A program made the translations under genes and the position numbers. The notes under the pieces were generated by a model, which saw only the letters and a program-made list of their open reading frames with translations, did no database searches and was not told the DNA's origin. DNA of 31,922 nt from NCBI GenBank assembly GCA_003661465.1, contig QMWE01000002.1:1-31922 (forward strand), written 5' to 3'. Source of the stretch: Hadesarchaea archaeon. Its GTDB lineage: Archaea > Hadarchaeota > Hadarchaeia > Hadarchaeales > Hadarchaeaceae. Shown piece after piece: positions 7,620-14,845 of this stretch (its first letter is position 1; each line of letters opens with the position of its first letter).

Positions 7620-9523
7620 TACAGCCTCACCGTTTCCAGGTTTTGGATTGGTCTGGTCTCCACCCTGAAGAGCCTATGGAGAGCACTTGCTAGATCTATA
7701 CATTTGTTCTCATCTCCATGCACGCTCAATATCCGTTGTGGTTTCGGTGATATCCTCCTAACATAGTTCAGAAGTTGAGCTCTGTCGGAGTGCCCGCTGA
7801 ATCCTTCCACCGTCTTGACCTCTAAATTGACCTTTACCTCTTTCATTCTTCCTTTTTCGCCCGGAACAGGTACTTCCCTCCACCCCTTCTGGATACGTCT
7901 ACCGAGTGAGCCCTCGGCCTGATATCCAACGAAAACCAGAGTATTGCGCGGATCTGGGGCCAGATGTTTGAAATACTCTATGATGGGACCGCCTGTCATC
8001 ATGCCAGCAGTCGCGATTATGATACCTGGCTCTCCATCGATCACGCTTGCTCTCTGATCTGATCCCGAAACTTTCACGAACATGTCCGACAGAAACGGAT
8101 TCTCGTCAGCTTTGAATATGAGCTCACGCAGATCCTGGGAGAGGTACTCTGGATAAGCTGTGTGGATGGCTGTCGCTTCCCAAATCATTCCGTCCAAGTA
8201 GACCGGTATGTTATCGAGAATACCCTTTCGTTTAAAGTCCTCCAAGAGGACCATTATCTCCTGAGACCGACCAACTGCAAATGCTGGAATCAGAACTTTT
8301 CCGCCTCGTTTAATCGTCTCTGAGACAATTCGTACGAATTCCTTTTCGGCTTCAGAGCGGTGAGGTTGGATATCATCGGCCCCTCCGTACGTGCTCTCGA
8401 TTATCAGAGCTTCTACTCTGGGAAAAGAGTAGACCGCCGGGGAGAAAAGACGCGTGCGGTCAAATTTGATATCTCCAGTATATACCACGTTGTAGAGTCC
8501 TTCTCCAATATGAAAGTGTAAGACAGACGATCCGAGGATGTGTCCCGCATTATTGAGGGTAACTCTTATATCAGGTGCGACATCGGTGACGTCGCCGTAT
8601 TCTAGAGGAATGCAGTGAGAGAGGAATGTGCTTATATCCCGCTTGCTGTAGGGTAGAGGTTTGTCCTCCCTTTCCGCGATTTCCACGTAATCCATCTGCA
8701 AGAGAACTGCCAGATCACGGGTAGCTGGTGTACAATATACCGGACCATCGAACCCATATTTGAACAGGTACGGAACGAAACCGCTGTGGTCCAAATGTGC
8801 ATGAGATATCACCACTGCGTCCAGCTCTGACAATCTCATTTCCGGAACTTCGAGATGAGGGTAGGCCCTGTCATCGGACGCCACATTTATCCCGCAATCC
8901 ACCATTACCTTGCTCTCAGGTGTTTGAAGCAGGAAGCAGGATCTGCCGACCTCTCTAGCCCCGCCCAGAGCTGTAAACCGTACCCACTTTCCCTTAGATT
9001 TCGATTCACGATGTATACGACGCCCGATTTTCCTTAGGATTTCTCTCCTCTCCGAACCGGCATGAATCATCGAAAGACGGATGTTTCTCACGAGATCCGA
9101 TTTTATGGGTGGGGCCCTGACCACACGTGGAGTCCAGTTAATTTTGTACATCAGCTCGCGGAGGAGAGTCCCGCCTTTTCCTATCGCTATCCCAGGTTTC
9201 TCCGCTTCGATGGTGACTTCCCCGATGTCCTCGCTAAAAATGATATCGGTCACTCCAGCCTCCGGCGGAACCAGTTTTCTGATCAGCTTTTCCGCTTCTT
9301 CTTTCTTGGTCAGAATCGATGGATCGGGACGCAGGATAATTCGCTTTCTAATTTTTCGCGCAAGCTCCTTTATCGCCTCACCGTTCTCCATCAGTAGGTC
9401 CAAGTTCTTACAGTAAAGTACGACCCTCGGTCCCTCAAAATCGATACCGGAAACTGCATCAGCAAAAGGAGTCTCCTCTCTCACGATACGCTTTATTTCT
9501 TTCAACAGTTCTTCTGCGGCCAT
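7616..9523 (-). CDS. fttA: Transcription termination factor FttA (aCPSF1), KH and beta-CASP ribonuclease
   Basis: This archaeal relative of CPSF73 cleaves RNA and terminates transcription genome-wide. The 635-residue product has two N-terminal KH-type modules (about 1-70 and 75-145; GIAIGKGGTLLREL near 111-124), a metallo-beta-lactamase core (HAHLDH at 241-246; later GHILGSS, YTGDIKFD and IIESTYGG), the beta-CASP insert (about 390-520; GGKVLIPAFAVGRSQE) and a C-terminal return to the lactamase fold with GFSGHSDR and SVHGDE. All catalytic motifs appear intact. It lies 19 bases after psmB on the same strand, an arrangement I recall as conserved in many archaea, and is probably co-transcribed with it. 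Confidence 0.97.
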   Translation of the reverse strand: MAAEELLKEIKRIVREETPFADAVSGIDFEGPRVVLYCKNLDLLMENGEAIKELARKIRKRIILRPDPSILTKKEEAEKLIRKLVPPEAGVTDIIFSEDIGEVTIEAEKPGIAIGKGGTLLRELMYKINWTPRVVRAPPIKSDLVRNIRLSMIHAGSERREILRKIGRRIHRESKSKGKWVRFTALGGAREVGRSCFLLQTPESKVMVDCGINVASDDRAYPHLEVPEMRLSELDAVVISHAHLDHSGFVPYLFKYGFDGPVYCTPATRDLAVLLQMDYVEIAEREDKPLPYSKRDISTFLSHCIPLEYGDVTDVAPDIRVTLNNAGHILGSSVLHFHIGEGLYNVVYTGDIKFDRTRLFSPAVYSFPRVEALIIESTYGGADDIQPHRSEAEKEFVRIVSETIKRGGKVLIPAFAVGRSQEIMVLLEDFKRKGILDNIPVYLDGMIWEATAIHTAYPEYLSQDLRELIFKADENPFLSDMFVKVSGSDQRASVIDGEPGIIIATAGMMTGGPIIEYFKHLAPDPRNTLVFVGYQAEGSLGRRIQKGWREVPVPGEKGRMKEVKVNLEVKTVEGFSGHSDRAQLLNYVRRISPKPQRILSVHGDENKCIDLASALHRLFRVETRPIQNLETVRLY

Positions 9524-9542
9524 GCAACCAACTTTCAGGTGA

Positions 9543-10235
9543 TTAAATTAACTTTTTGATCTGTTCAGGCGAAAGCTCGAAATAACCTCTCCTAGTCACG
9601 GACGCTACCATAACCTCGTTTCCGGTGGCGAGATCCCGCTTCATCGCTGTTTTTATGGCTTTGATTACTATCGGCAATGCCGTGTTGACATTCATACCCT
9701 CACTGAACTCCGTTTCGAGCACTCCGTACGCCACAGGGGACCCCGAACCAGTAGCAAGCATCTTCTCCTCGGCTAGGCCTCCATCCATGCTCACGAATAA
9801 TAATTTTGGTCCTTTCCGATCTACCCCGCCGATGAGGAGGTGAGCTATGTACGGAAAGAAGCTATATGCGTTCATGATGTTTGCTACCAGTCTAGCACAT
9901 GCGTGCACGTCCATTGGAATTCCCTCACGCATTAAATAATATCCTGCTTCTGCCCTCATCACGTCGACAAGACGCTGAGTATCGGCCACGCCTCCCGCAG
10001 TGGTGAAGGCGATATTGTCTGTTATCTTGTAGATCTTTCTGGCCTTTTTGCTCGCTATTTCGTAATCCATGGTGGCACGAGTATCCGTGGCCAAGACTAC
10101 TCCATCTTCGCATACGAGCCCAACCGTCGTCGTACCTTTCAGATACCTTAGTTTCTGATCTCTCAGGTCCTCCAATTCAACACCACCCGAAAAACGCTGC
10201 GTTAAAAGCAGCAATTTAGTGCTGGAGTTAGTCAT
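9543..10235 (-). CDS. psmB: 20S proteasome beta subunit
   Basis: Catalytic subunit of the archaeal 20S proteasome. Autoprocessing would occur at G34|T35 (LRYLKG|TTTVGL), which exposes the N-terminal nucleophile T35. D51 (ATDTRAT) and K67 (KKARKIYK) stand where the catalytic D17 and K33 of the mature enzyme belong, and TGSGS is present downstream. As written, the propeptide is 34 residues, longer than the usual short archaeal propeptide. A box A-like TTAAATAT abuts ATG 10235, and GGTGGTG precedes TTG 10175 in frame, so the real start may be 10175, leaving a propeptide of 14 residues. It leads the psmB-fttA pair. Upstream lies the TnpB relic before egsA. Confidence 0.95.
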   Translation of the reverse strand: MTNSSTKLLLLTQRFSGGVELEDLRDQKLRYLKGTTTVGLVCEDGVVLATDTRATMDYEIASKKARKIYKITDNIAFTTAGGVADTQRLVDVMRAEAGYYLMREGIPMDVHACARLVANIMNAYSFFPYIAHLLIGGVDRKGPKLLFVSMDGGLAEEKMLATGSGSPVAYGVLETEFSEGMNVNTALPIVIKAIKTAMKRDLATGNEVMVASVTRRGYFELSPEQIKKLI

Positions 10236-10250
10236 ATTTAACTTTACCGC

Positions 10251-10460
10251 CGAAGTCCCCCTTCCGAGAGGAGGGGGCGGAGAAGCCGAGTTTTTCTATA
10301 TAAAGAACCCCCAGCTAAATACATGGGGGATGAGTCAATGCTATCGTACAGGTTCCGTCTTTACCCATCAAAAACAAGTCCCGTCGCTGAAGCAGAAAAG
10401 CTTCCTGTGAAAGCTAGGAGTAGTTCACATCTTATCAGCCGACAAAAAAGCGGTGCGTGG
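10251..10460 (+). mobile_element. Relic of an IS605/TnpB-type element, in frame with egsA
   Basis: From ATG 10338 the reading frame encodes MLSYRFRLYPSKT, which I recognise as the hallmark N-terminus of archaeal TnpB (OrfB), then about 28 residues of uncertain origin (SPVAEAEKLPVKARS...) that may be the leftover TnpB C-terminus. The frame continues without a stop into egsA. Two GC-rich hairpins flank a TATA box: CCCCCTTC (10257-10264) / GGAGGGGG (10270-10277, one G-T pair), and CCCCCA (10308-10313) / TGGGGG (10324-10329). Hairpins of this kind mark the ends of IS200/IS605 elements. No other TnpB motifs remain, so the element is internally deleted. The extent is approximate. Confidence 0.5.
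10295..10305 (+). promoter_or_regulatory. TATA box inside the TnpB relic, probable egsA promoter
   Basis: TCTATATAAAG predicts a start of transcription near 10325-10330, just before GGGGGATGAG and ATG 10338. If used, the promoter, leader and first start codon of egsA all come from the relic. Confidence 0.45.
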
Positions 10461-11510
10461 TTGAAGGAATTCAAGTGCATCCAGCTCCCCCGTGAGGTCT
10501 GGATGGGTCCAAAGGTAATTTCCCAGCTGGTTGACGTCTGTAGACGTCTCTGTAATGGAAACCGTGCGTTAATAGTGGCGGATCGCACCACCTACAGGCT
10601 AGCTGGTCGAAAAGTTGAGAGATTGTTCGAACGGGCGAAATTTAAAGCAGAACATGTGTTGATAGACCGGGCTGACATGGAGACGGTCAAAAATGTCAGG
10701 CGGAAAGCATGGGAAAAGGCCGATTTTTTACTCGGTTTAGGGGGAGGGAGATGCATCGACGTGGCGAAGCTGGCATCCTTCGAGGAGAATATGTCCTTCA
10801 TCTCCGTTCCAACAGCGGCTTCTCACGATGGCATAGCTTCATCCAGGGCATCCATTCCTGGGAAGCGTAAGCCTACATCAATTGAGACTCATGCTCCAAT
10901 AGCGATCGTCGCGGATACGCTTATCATAAAACGTGCACCTCATCGACTGCTTGCCGCAGGATGTGGAGACCTCGTGGCAAACTTCACCGCTGTCCGTGAT
11001 TGGCAGCTGGCGCATCGCGTAAAGGGAGAGCCCTACAGCGAATACGCTGCTACCTTATCTCTCGTGAGCGCACAGATAGTGATGGAGAATGCAAAGCTCA
11101 TCAGCAAACATACAGAGGAAAGTGTGAGAAAAGTCGTCAAAGCGCTGATCTCAAGCAGTGTGGCTATGGCAATAGCAGGAACCAGCAGGCCAGCAAGTGG
11201 AGCGGAACATTTGTTCAGTCACGCACTGGACATAGTTTCCCCAAGACCGGCACTTCATGGAGAGCAATGTGGAGTAGGGGCAATAATGATGGCTTATTTA
11301 CATGGAGAGGATTGGCAGGGCATCAGAAACGCTCTTCGGATAATCGGAGCTCCAACTACTGCAAAGGAACTTGGGATACCAGAGAAATACATCATCAAAG
11401 CCCTCACAATTGCTCACCGTATAAGGCCCGAGCGCTATACTATCCTAAAAAGTGGACTCACTCCCTACGCAAGCAAGCGGCTGGCGAAAATTACGGGAGT
11501 TATCCCCTAA
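10461..11510 (+). CDS. egsA: sn-glycerol-1-phosphate dehydrogenase
   Basis: This enzyme reduces dihydroxyacetone phosphate to sn-glycerol-1-phosphate, fixing the stereochemistry of archaeal membrane lipids. From TTG 10461 the product is 349 residues, which is the family length, and begins MKEFKCIQLPREVWMG. NAD(P)-binding GLGGGRCIDVAKLAS and PTAASHDGIASS follow, and the zinc site is recognisable in GCGDLVANFTA, ASGAEHLFSHALD and LHGEQCGVG. GGTG precedes the TTG by 5 bases. The frame stays open upstream to ATG 10338, which has a stronger G-rich site and encodes a TnpB-like N-terminus, so a 390-residue form may be made instead. The end overlaps the convergent next gene by 4 bases. Confidence 0.93.
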   Translation: MKEFKCIQLPREVWMGPKVISQLVDVCRRLCNGNRALIVADRTTYRLAGRKVERLFERAKFKAEHVLIDRADMETVKNVRRKAWEKADFLLGLGGGRCIDVAKLASFEENMSFISVPTAASHDGIASSRASIPGKRKPTSIETHAPIAIVADTLIIKRAPHRLLAAGCGDLVANFTAVRDWQLAHRVKGEPYSEYAATLSLVSAQIVMENAKLISKHTEESVRKVVKALISSSVAMAIAGTSRPASGAEHLFSHALDIVSPRPALHGEQCGVGAIMMAYLHGEDWQGIRNALRIIGAPTTAKELGIPEKYIIKALTIAHRIRPERYTILKSGLTPYASKRLAKITGVIP

Positions 11511-11863
11511 ACCTTCCTGACGATTATCCTGTCCCCAGGTCTGACATGCCGAAAATTGTCCACTCTGGACTTTATCTGGGCGAACGTGTTTACCGGGGTG
11601 ATAGGCTGGGATCGGCCGAAGAAAATGCAGAAACCTTGACCTTCGGGCCAGTACGAAACATCGCCCGCCCTTGTCCTCGGCGTTGGATTTTCACGTGGGA
11701 TTTTGACTGGGATCTCAAAGTAAACCTCTTCTTTCCAAACTTCAGCCTTTCCTTCGAAAGGCAGAGCTCTCCATATCGCTTCACACGTATTGGGCCGCTC
11801 CTGATCGAGCAACTCGGCCTCGACCTTGAACCCTCGGCACTCTATGGTCAACGACCTAGCCAT
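11507..11863 (-). CDS. Cyclophilin-like beta-barrel protein (TM1367/DUF3830-like)
   Basis: A 118-residue protein that I match only by overall pattern to the cyclophilin-like family typified by Thermotoga TM1367. Visible stretches are SLTIECRGFKVEAELLDQ, TCEAIWRALPFEGKAEVWKE, VYFEIPV, AGDVSYWPEGQGFCIFFGRS and ITPVNTFAQI. Its biochemical role is unknown; prolyl isomerase activity should not be assumed. The start is ATG 11863, four bases after GAGGGAT. ATG 11875, four codons earlier, would give a nearly leaderless message from the box A at 11897-11904. That box A is shared with divergent rubrerythrin, so the two may respond together. Confidence 0.6.
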   Translation of the reverse strand: MARSLTIECRGFKVEAELLDQERPNTCEAIWRALPFEGKAEVWKEEVYFEIPVKIPRENPTPRTRAGDVSYWPEGQGFCIFFGRSQPITPVNTFAQIKSRVDNFRHVRPGDRIIVRKV

Positions 11864-11896
11864 GTAATCCCTCATACACGATACTCCCACATAAAA

Positions 11897-11904
11897 ATTT
11901 AAAT
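11897..11904. promoter_or_regulatory. Palindromic box A serving two divergent genes
   Basis: ATTTAAAT is its own reverse complement and lies 28 bases before the rubrerythrin ATG (11929) and 25-37 bases before the two candidate starts of the cyclophilin-like gene. The rubrerythrin message would be leaderless: no ribosome-binding site precedes its ATG. Confidence 0.5.
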
Positions 11905-11928
11905 GATGAAGAATGAATACAGAACACC

Positions 11929-12513
11929 ATGAAAGATACCATCCAAAATCTGGCCAAGGCATTCATAGGTGAAAGCCAAGCAAGAAATCGATATACTTTT
12001 TATGCGAAGGTGGCGAGAAAAGAGGGCTTTGAACAAATAGCAGAAATTTTTCTCATCACCGCAGAGAACGAAAAAGAACACGCAAGCTGGTTGTTCAAGT
12101 TGATAAACGAATTGAAAAAGAAAAGCGGAGAAAAACTGGAAGAGATAAAGGTGGAAGCCGTGGTACCCACGATTCTCGGTACCACGGAAGAAAACTTGAA
12201 AGCAGCAATAGCGGGAGAGAACTACGAGCATACGAAGATGTATCCTGATTTTGCCGCTGTGGCTGAAAGGGAGGGACTTTCCGAGATCGCCAAAAGACTC
12301 CGAGCTATAGCCAAGGCTGAAGAGCACCACGAGGAGAGATATCGAAAACTTTTGAAAATTGTCGAATCTAAAAGCGTTTTCAAGAAGGAGAAAGAAGTGT
12401 GGTGGGTCTGCCGAGAATGTGGATATGTCCACTTTGGAAAGGAGCCACCCGAGAGATGCCCATCCTGTGATCACGAGAGGAGCTTCTATCAGATAAAATG
12501 TGAAGAATATTGA
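11929..12513 (+). CDS. rbr: Rubrerythrin
   Basis: Rubrerythrin reduces hydrogen peroxide in anaerobes using a di-iron site and a rubredoxin centre. The 194-residue product has the ferritin-like four-helix part (about 1-145) with iron-ligand motifs ESQARNRY, ENEKEH, GENYEHTKMYP and AKAEEHHEERY, and a C-terminal rubredoxin-type domain with CRECG and CPSC (about 160-185). It starts at ATG 11929 without a ribosome-binding site, consistent with a leaderless message from the palindromic box A. Together with the AOR gene it points to an anaerobe with oxidative-stress defence. Confidence 0.95.
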   Translation: MKDTIQNLAKAFIGESQARNRYTFYAKVARKEGFEQIAEIFLITAENEKEHASWLFKLINELKKKSGEKLEEIKVEAVVPTILGTTEENLKAAIAGENYEHTKMYPDFAAVAEREGLSEIAKRLRAIAKAEEHHEERYRKLLKIVESKSVFKKEKEVWWVCRECGYVHFGKEPPERCPSCDHERSFYQIKCEEY

Positions 12514-12657
12514 ACTTCCGTACGAATCCACTGATTCATCAGGACCATACCTTCTCACGTATCTCAAATCTAGAATTTGCAACGTTGCCCCCAATCTCCG
12601 CCATTAAGATTAAGCCTCCCCGACAGATAAAAAAAGACAAAAAAGGAGGCCGAAAAA

Positions 12658-13515
12658 ATTCGCACGCCACCCCTACTGGAGCTGGTTAGGCCCATCAACT
12701 GCGTGCTCGCGGGCATCGCTGTGATCATCGGAGTTGTGGTCGCGACAGGAGGGCTGAACATCTCCAGACTGATATTACTTTTAGCCTTCACCGTAGCCGC
12801 GTTTGTATCGGGTGGAGGGAATGCGATAAACGACTACTTCGACAGGGATATAGATCGGATCAATCGTCCCAATCGTCCTATTCCTTCAGGCAAAATAACT
12901 CCAAAAGTAGCGTTGTTTACGGCTCATATATTGTTCACGACAGGGATCATCTTCACCATATTTTTGAACATCTACTGCTTTCTGCTAGCAACCCTAAACT
13001 CCGTGATCCTGTTCGTATATGCCTGGAAGCTCAAACGTCTGGGACTTGTGGGCAACATCTCGATAGGCTATCTAGTGGGTTCTACCCTGCTCTTCGGAGG
13101 GCTAGCCACCGCACATTTGAGAGGAGGAATTCTCGTGCCCGCCGAACTCCTAGTTCTTGCTACGATGATGGCACTTTCCACCATTGGCCGAGAACTGATA
13201 AAAGCGGTAGAAGATATGAGAGGAGACAAAAAACTCGGATTCAAGACATTTCCCATAACACATGGGGTCGAATGGACCACAGCGGTAGCTGCTGGATTCA
13301 TCTGCGCCGCAGTTGCGCTCTCACCGATCCCTTATCTGATGGGAATATTCAGATGGCCCTACCTGCTCTTCCTCACGTTCTCGGCCGCATCTTTCCTAGC
13401 TGCAATATGGATAATGATAGGCAAAGGTGAAAAAGCGGCCGGAAACGCATCCCTCGCATGCAAACTTGGAATGGGGATCGGATTACTCGGATTTCTGATC
13501 GGCGCCTTTCTCTGA
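12658..13515 (+). CDS. ubiA: UbiA-family prenyltransferase, probable digeranylgeranylglyceryl phosphate synthase
   Basis: In archaea this membrane enzyme adds the second geranylgeranyl chain to geranylgeranylglyceryl phosphate. The first Asp-rich motif is NDYFDRDIDRINRPNRPIPSG-like (about 58-78), the second lies in VEDMRGDKKLGFKTF, and 7-9 hydrophobic helices span the rest. The conserved N-terminal LVRPINCVLAGIA requires translation upstream of the first canonical start, GTG 12703. The only upstream candidate is ATT 12658, eight bases after a perfect GGAGG (12645-12649); the frame has a stop at 12628 and no ATG, GTG or TTG between. This gives 285 residues. EgsA, an earlier ether-lipid enzyme, is encoded 1.1 kb away. 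The 144-base spacer before it holds nothing else I recognise. Confidence 0.88.
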   Translation: MRTPPLLELVRPINCVLAGIAVIIGVVVATGGLNISRLILLLAFTVAAFVSGGGNAINDYFDRDIDRINRPNRPIPSGKITPKVALFTAHILFTTGIIFTIFLNIYCFLLATLNSVILFVYAWKLKRLGLVGNISIGYLVGSTLLFGGLATAHLRGGILVPAELLVLATMMALSTIGRELIKAVEDMRGDKKLGFKTFPITHGVEWTTAVAAGFICAAVALSPIPYLMGIFRWPYLLFLTFSAASFLAAIWIMIGKGEKAAGNASLACKLGMGIGLLGFLIGAFL

Positions 13516-13525
13516 TCCCGCGAGA

Positions 13526-13969
13526 TCACCATAGGTAGGGATTGAACTCAGAAGGAGGAACGAACATCAAACTGGCATGGCCACTATGCAATAACTCAGC
13601 ATTCAGATTTACCCACTGCCCGCTGACCTCTACATAAACAACGGCAACTGTCCTTCCGTACTTATCTTTTGGGCTCAGACCATCAACGTCCAGACCGATA
13701 ACAGTTCCGGGAGGACAAAAATGCTCCACGAATTCCTTTGCTTTCAGTCCGTCGTCCGAGGAAACCTCGGGCGCATTTACCCCAACTAATCTGACCTTTT
13801 CCCCATTCTGAAGCACAATGGTATCTCCATCGACGACATATGCCACGATTCCCTCCCTCTCGACGTCCAAAAAAGCCGGCTGATCCCTCTGAACTAAAAT
13901 TTCGTTGATAATCAAGATTCCTGAGACCAGCATGATCACGAAAAACAACCACCGGTTCGACCCACGCAT
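13526..13969 (-). CDS. Membrane-anchored staphylococcal-nuclease-fold (thermonuclease-like) protein
   Basis: A 147-residue protein with one N-terminal membrane segment (about 5-24; WLFFVIMLVSGILIINEIL), so the nuclease domain would sit outside the membrane. The SNase core reads VVDGDTIVL, VRLVGVNAPEV, KYGRTVAVVYV and LNAELLHSGHA. The Arg and Asp residues expected for a calcium-dependent nuclease are present in these motifs, but the family also contains non-catalytic members. Start ATG 13969 follows AGGAGA at five bases. It may degrade external DNA or RNA. It is divergent from the acylphosphatase gene and convergent with ubiA. Confidence 0.88.
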   Translation of the reverse strand: MRGSNRWLFFVIMLVSGILIINEILVQRDQPAFLDVEREGIVAYVVDGDTIVLQNGEKVRLVGVNAPEVSSDDGLKAKEFVEHFCPPGTVIGLDVDGLSPKDKYGRTVAVVYVEVSGQWVNLNAELLHSGHASLMFVPPSEFNPYLW

Positions 13970-14052
13970 ACCGTCTCCTCTCAATCGCTTGCGAGGAAAG
14001 ATGTTTTAAAGGAGAAAATTTTAGTTTGGTCAAAAAACTGGTATTGGATGCT

Positions 14053-14331
14053 ATGAAAGTCAGGGCGCATGTATTCATCAGCGGACGTGTGACCGGCGTT
14101 TTTTTCCGGTACCACATCCAAGAGCTGGCTAGAAAGCTGGGGATAAGGGGATGGGTCAGAAATCTACATGAGGAGAAGGTCGAAGCTATCTTTGAGGGAA
14201 AAAGCGAGGATGTGGAGAAAATCGTGAAATTCTGTCATGAGGGGCCACCGAGCGCTAGGGTAACGCATGTGGAGGTCAAGTGGGGGAAGTACACGGGAGA
14301 GTTTCAAGATTTTGAAATAAGGTATCGGTGA
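14053..14331 (+). CDS. acyP: Acylphosphatase
   Basis: Hydrolyses acyl phosphates such as carbamoyl phosphate or 1,3-bisphosphoglycerate. The 92-residue product matches family length. The phosphate loop reads GRVTGVFFR (T in place of the usual Q) with catalytic R19, and the catalytic N37 is in GWVRNL. Start ATG 14053 was chosen by family length with GGATG just upstream; TTG 14026, 11 bases after GGAG, is possible and adds nine residues. The end abuts the next gene (GTGA overlap with its alternative start), so the two are co-transcribed. Confidence 0.93.
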   Translation: MKVRAHVFISGRVTGVFFRYHIQELARKLGIRGWVRNLHEEKVEAIFEGKSEDVEKIVKFCHEGPPSARVTHVEVKWGKYTGEFQDFEIRYR

Positions 14332-14336
14332 TCGGG

Positions 14337-14798
14337 ATGAGGATTCGCCGACTAGGAGAGGTCATGGACGAGATGCGCAGGTATTACATGAGGTATCCAA
14401 AATTGCGTCGAGAGTGGAGGGTACTGGCTGGCAAAGACGAATATGGATCCAACGACCTATTTTTTTACGCCCCAAAGCTAGGAATATGGCAGGTAAAAGG
14501 GGATCTCAAATCTCCCTATGAGCTCGTTGGAGCTGGGGTCAGAGTCTCCGCAAGAAAGGTCGACGAGGAGCTCACTACGCTGATGGAATTTGGGATACCT
14601 ATGCCGTTCAGCCTTATTTCCCCCCATCCAAAACTGAGAGATCATGTCCTCGTGGCAGCGGGCCTAGGTCGATATCAAGAGACAACCAAACAACTGAAGG
14701 AGCACCTCACCAGTCGTGAACGGAAGAAAGACATGGAACTCAGTATGTGGATAAAAAAGATGAGGCGAGAGCTTGGTCTTGATATGGAATACCTCTAA
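14337..14798 (+). CDS. Unrecognised 153-residue cytoplasmic protein
   Basis: I do not recognise this family. The product is basic, with charged helical ends (MRIRRLGEVMDEMRRYYMRY at the start; ERKKDMELSMWIKKMRREL near the end) around a more globular middle (NDLFFYAPKLGIWQVKGD, VGAGVRVSARKVDEEL, GIPMPFSLISPHP). There is no signal peptide, membrane segment or cysteine cluster. Start ATG 14337 follows GGTGA at five bases; GTG 14328 overlaps the acylphosphatase stop. It lies between acylphosphatase and the Lhr helicase, with a 47-base gap to the latter. The middle could bind a nucleic acid or ligand, but nothing shows it. Confidence 0.8.
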   Translation: MRIRRLGEVMDEMRRYYMRYPKLRREWRVLAGKDEYGSNDLFFYAPKLGIWQVKGDLKSPYELVGAGVRVSARKVDEELTTLMEFGIPMPFSLISPHPKLRDHVLVAAGLGRYQETTKQLKEHLTSRERKKDMELSMWIKKMRRELGLDMEYL

Positions 14799-14845
14799 AC
14801 CTAGCCAAAAAATAAGACTCGGCATGTATACTTAGTCCTGATGAA

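Noticed and set aside
11000..11902. A 300-codon plus-strand open frame over egsA's end and the cyclophilin-like gene
   Set aside because: It overlaps egsA in another frame and the minus-strand cyclophilin-like gene; its low-complexity, Ser/Arg/Tyr-rich sequence resembles no protein, and both overlapped genes have family motifs.
12703..13515. Annotating ubiA from its first canonical start, GTG 12703
   Set aside because: This removes the conserved N-terminal LVRPINC segment, and no ribosome-binding site precedes it.
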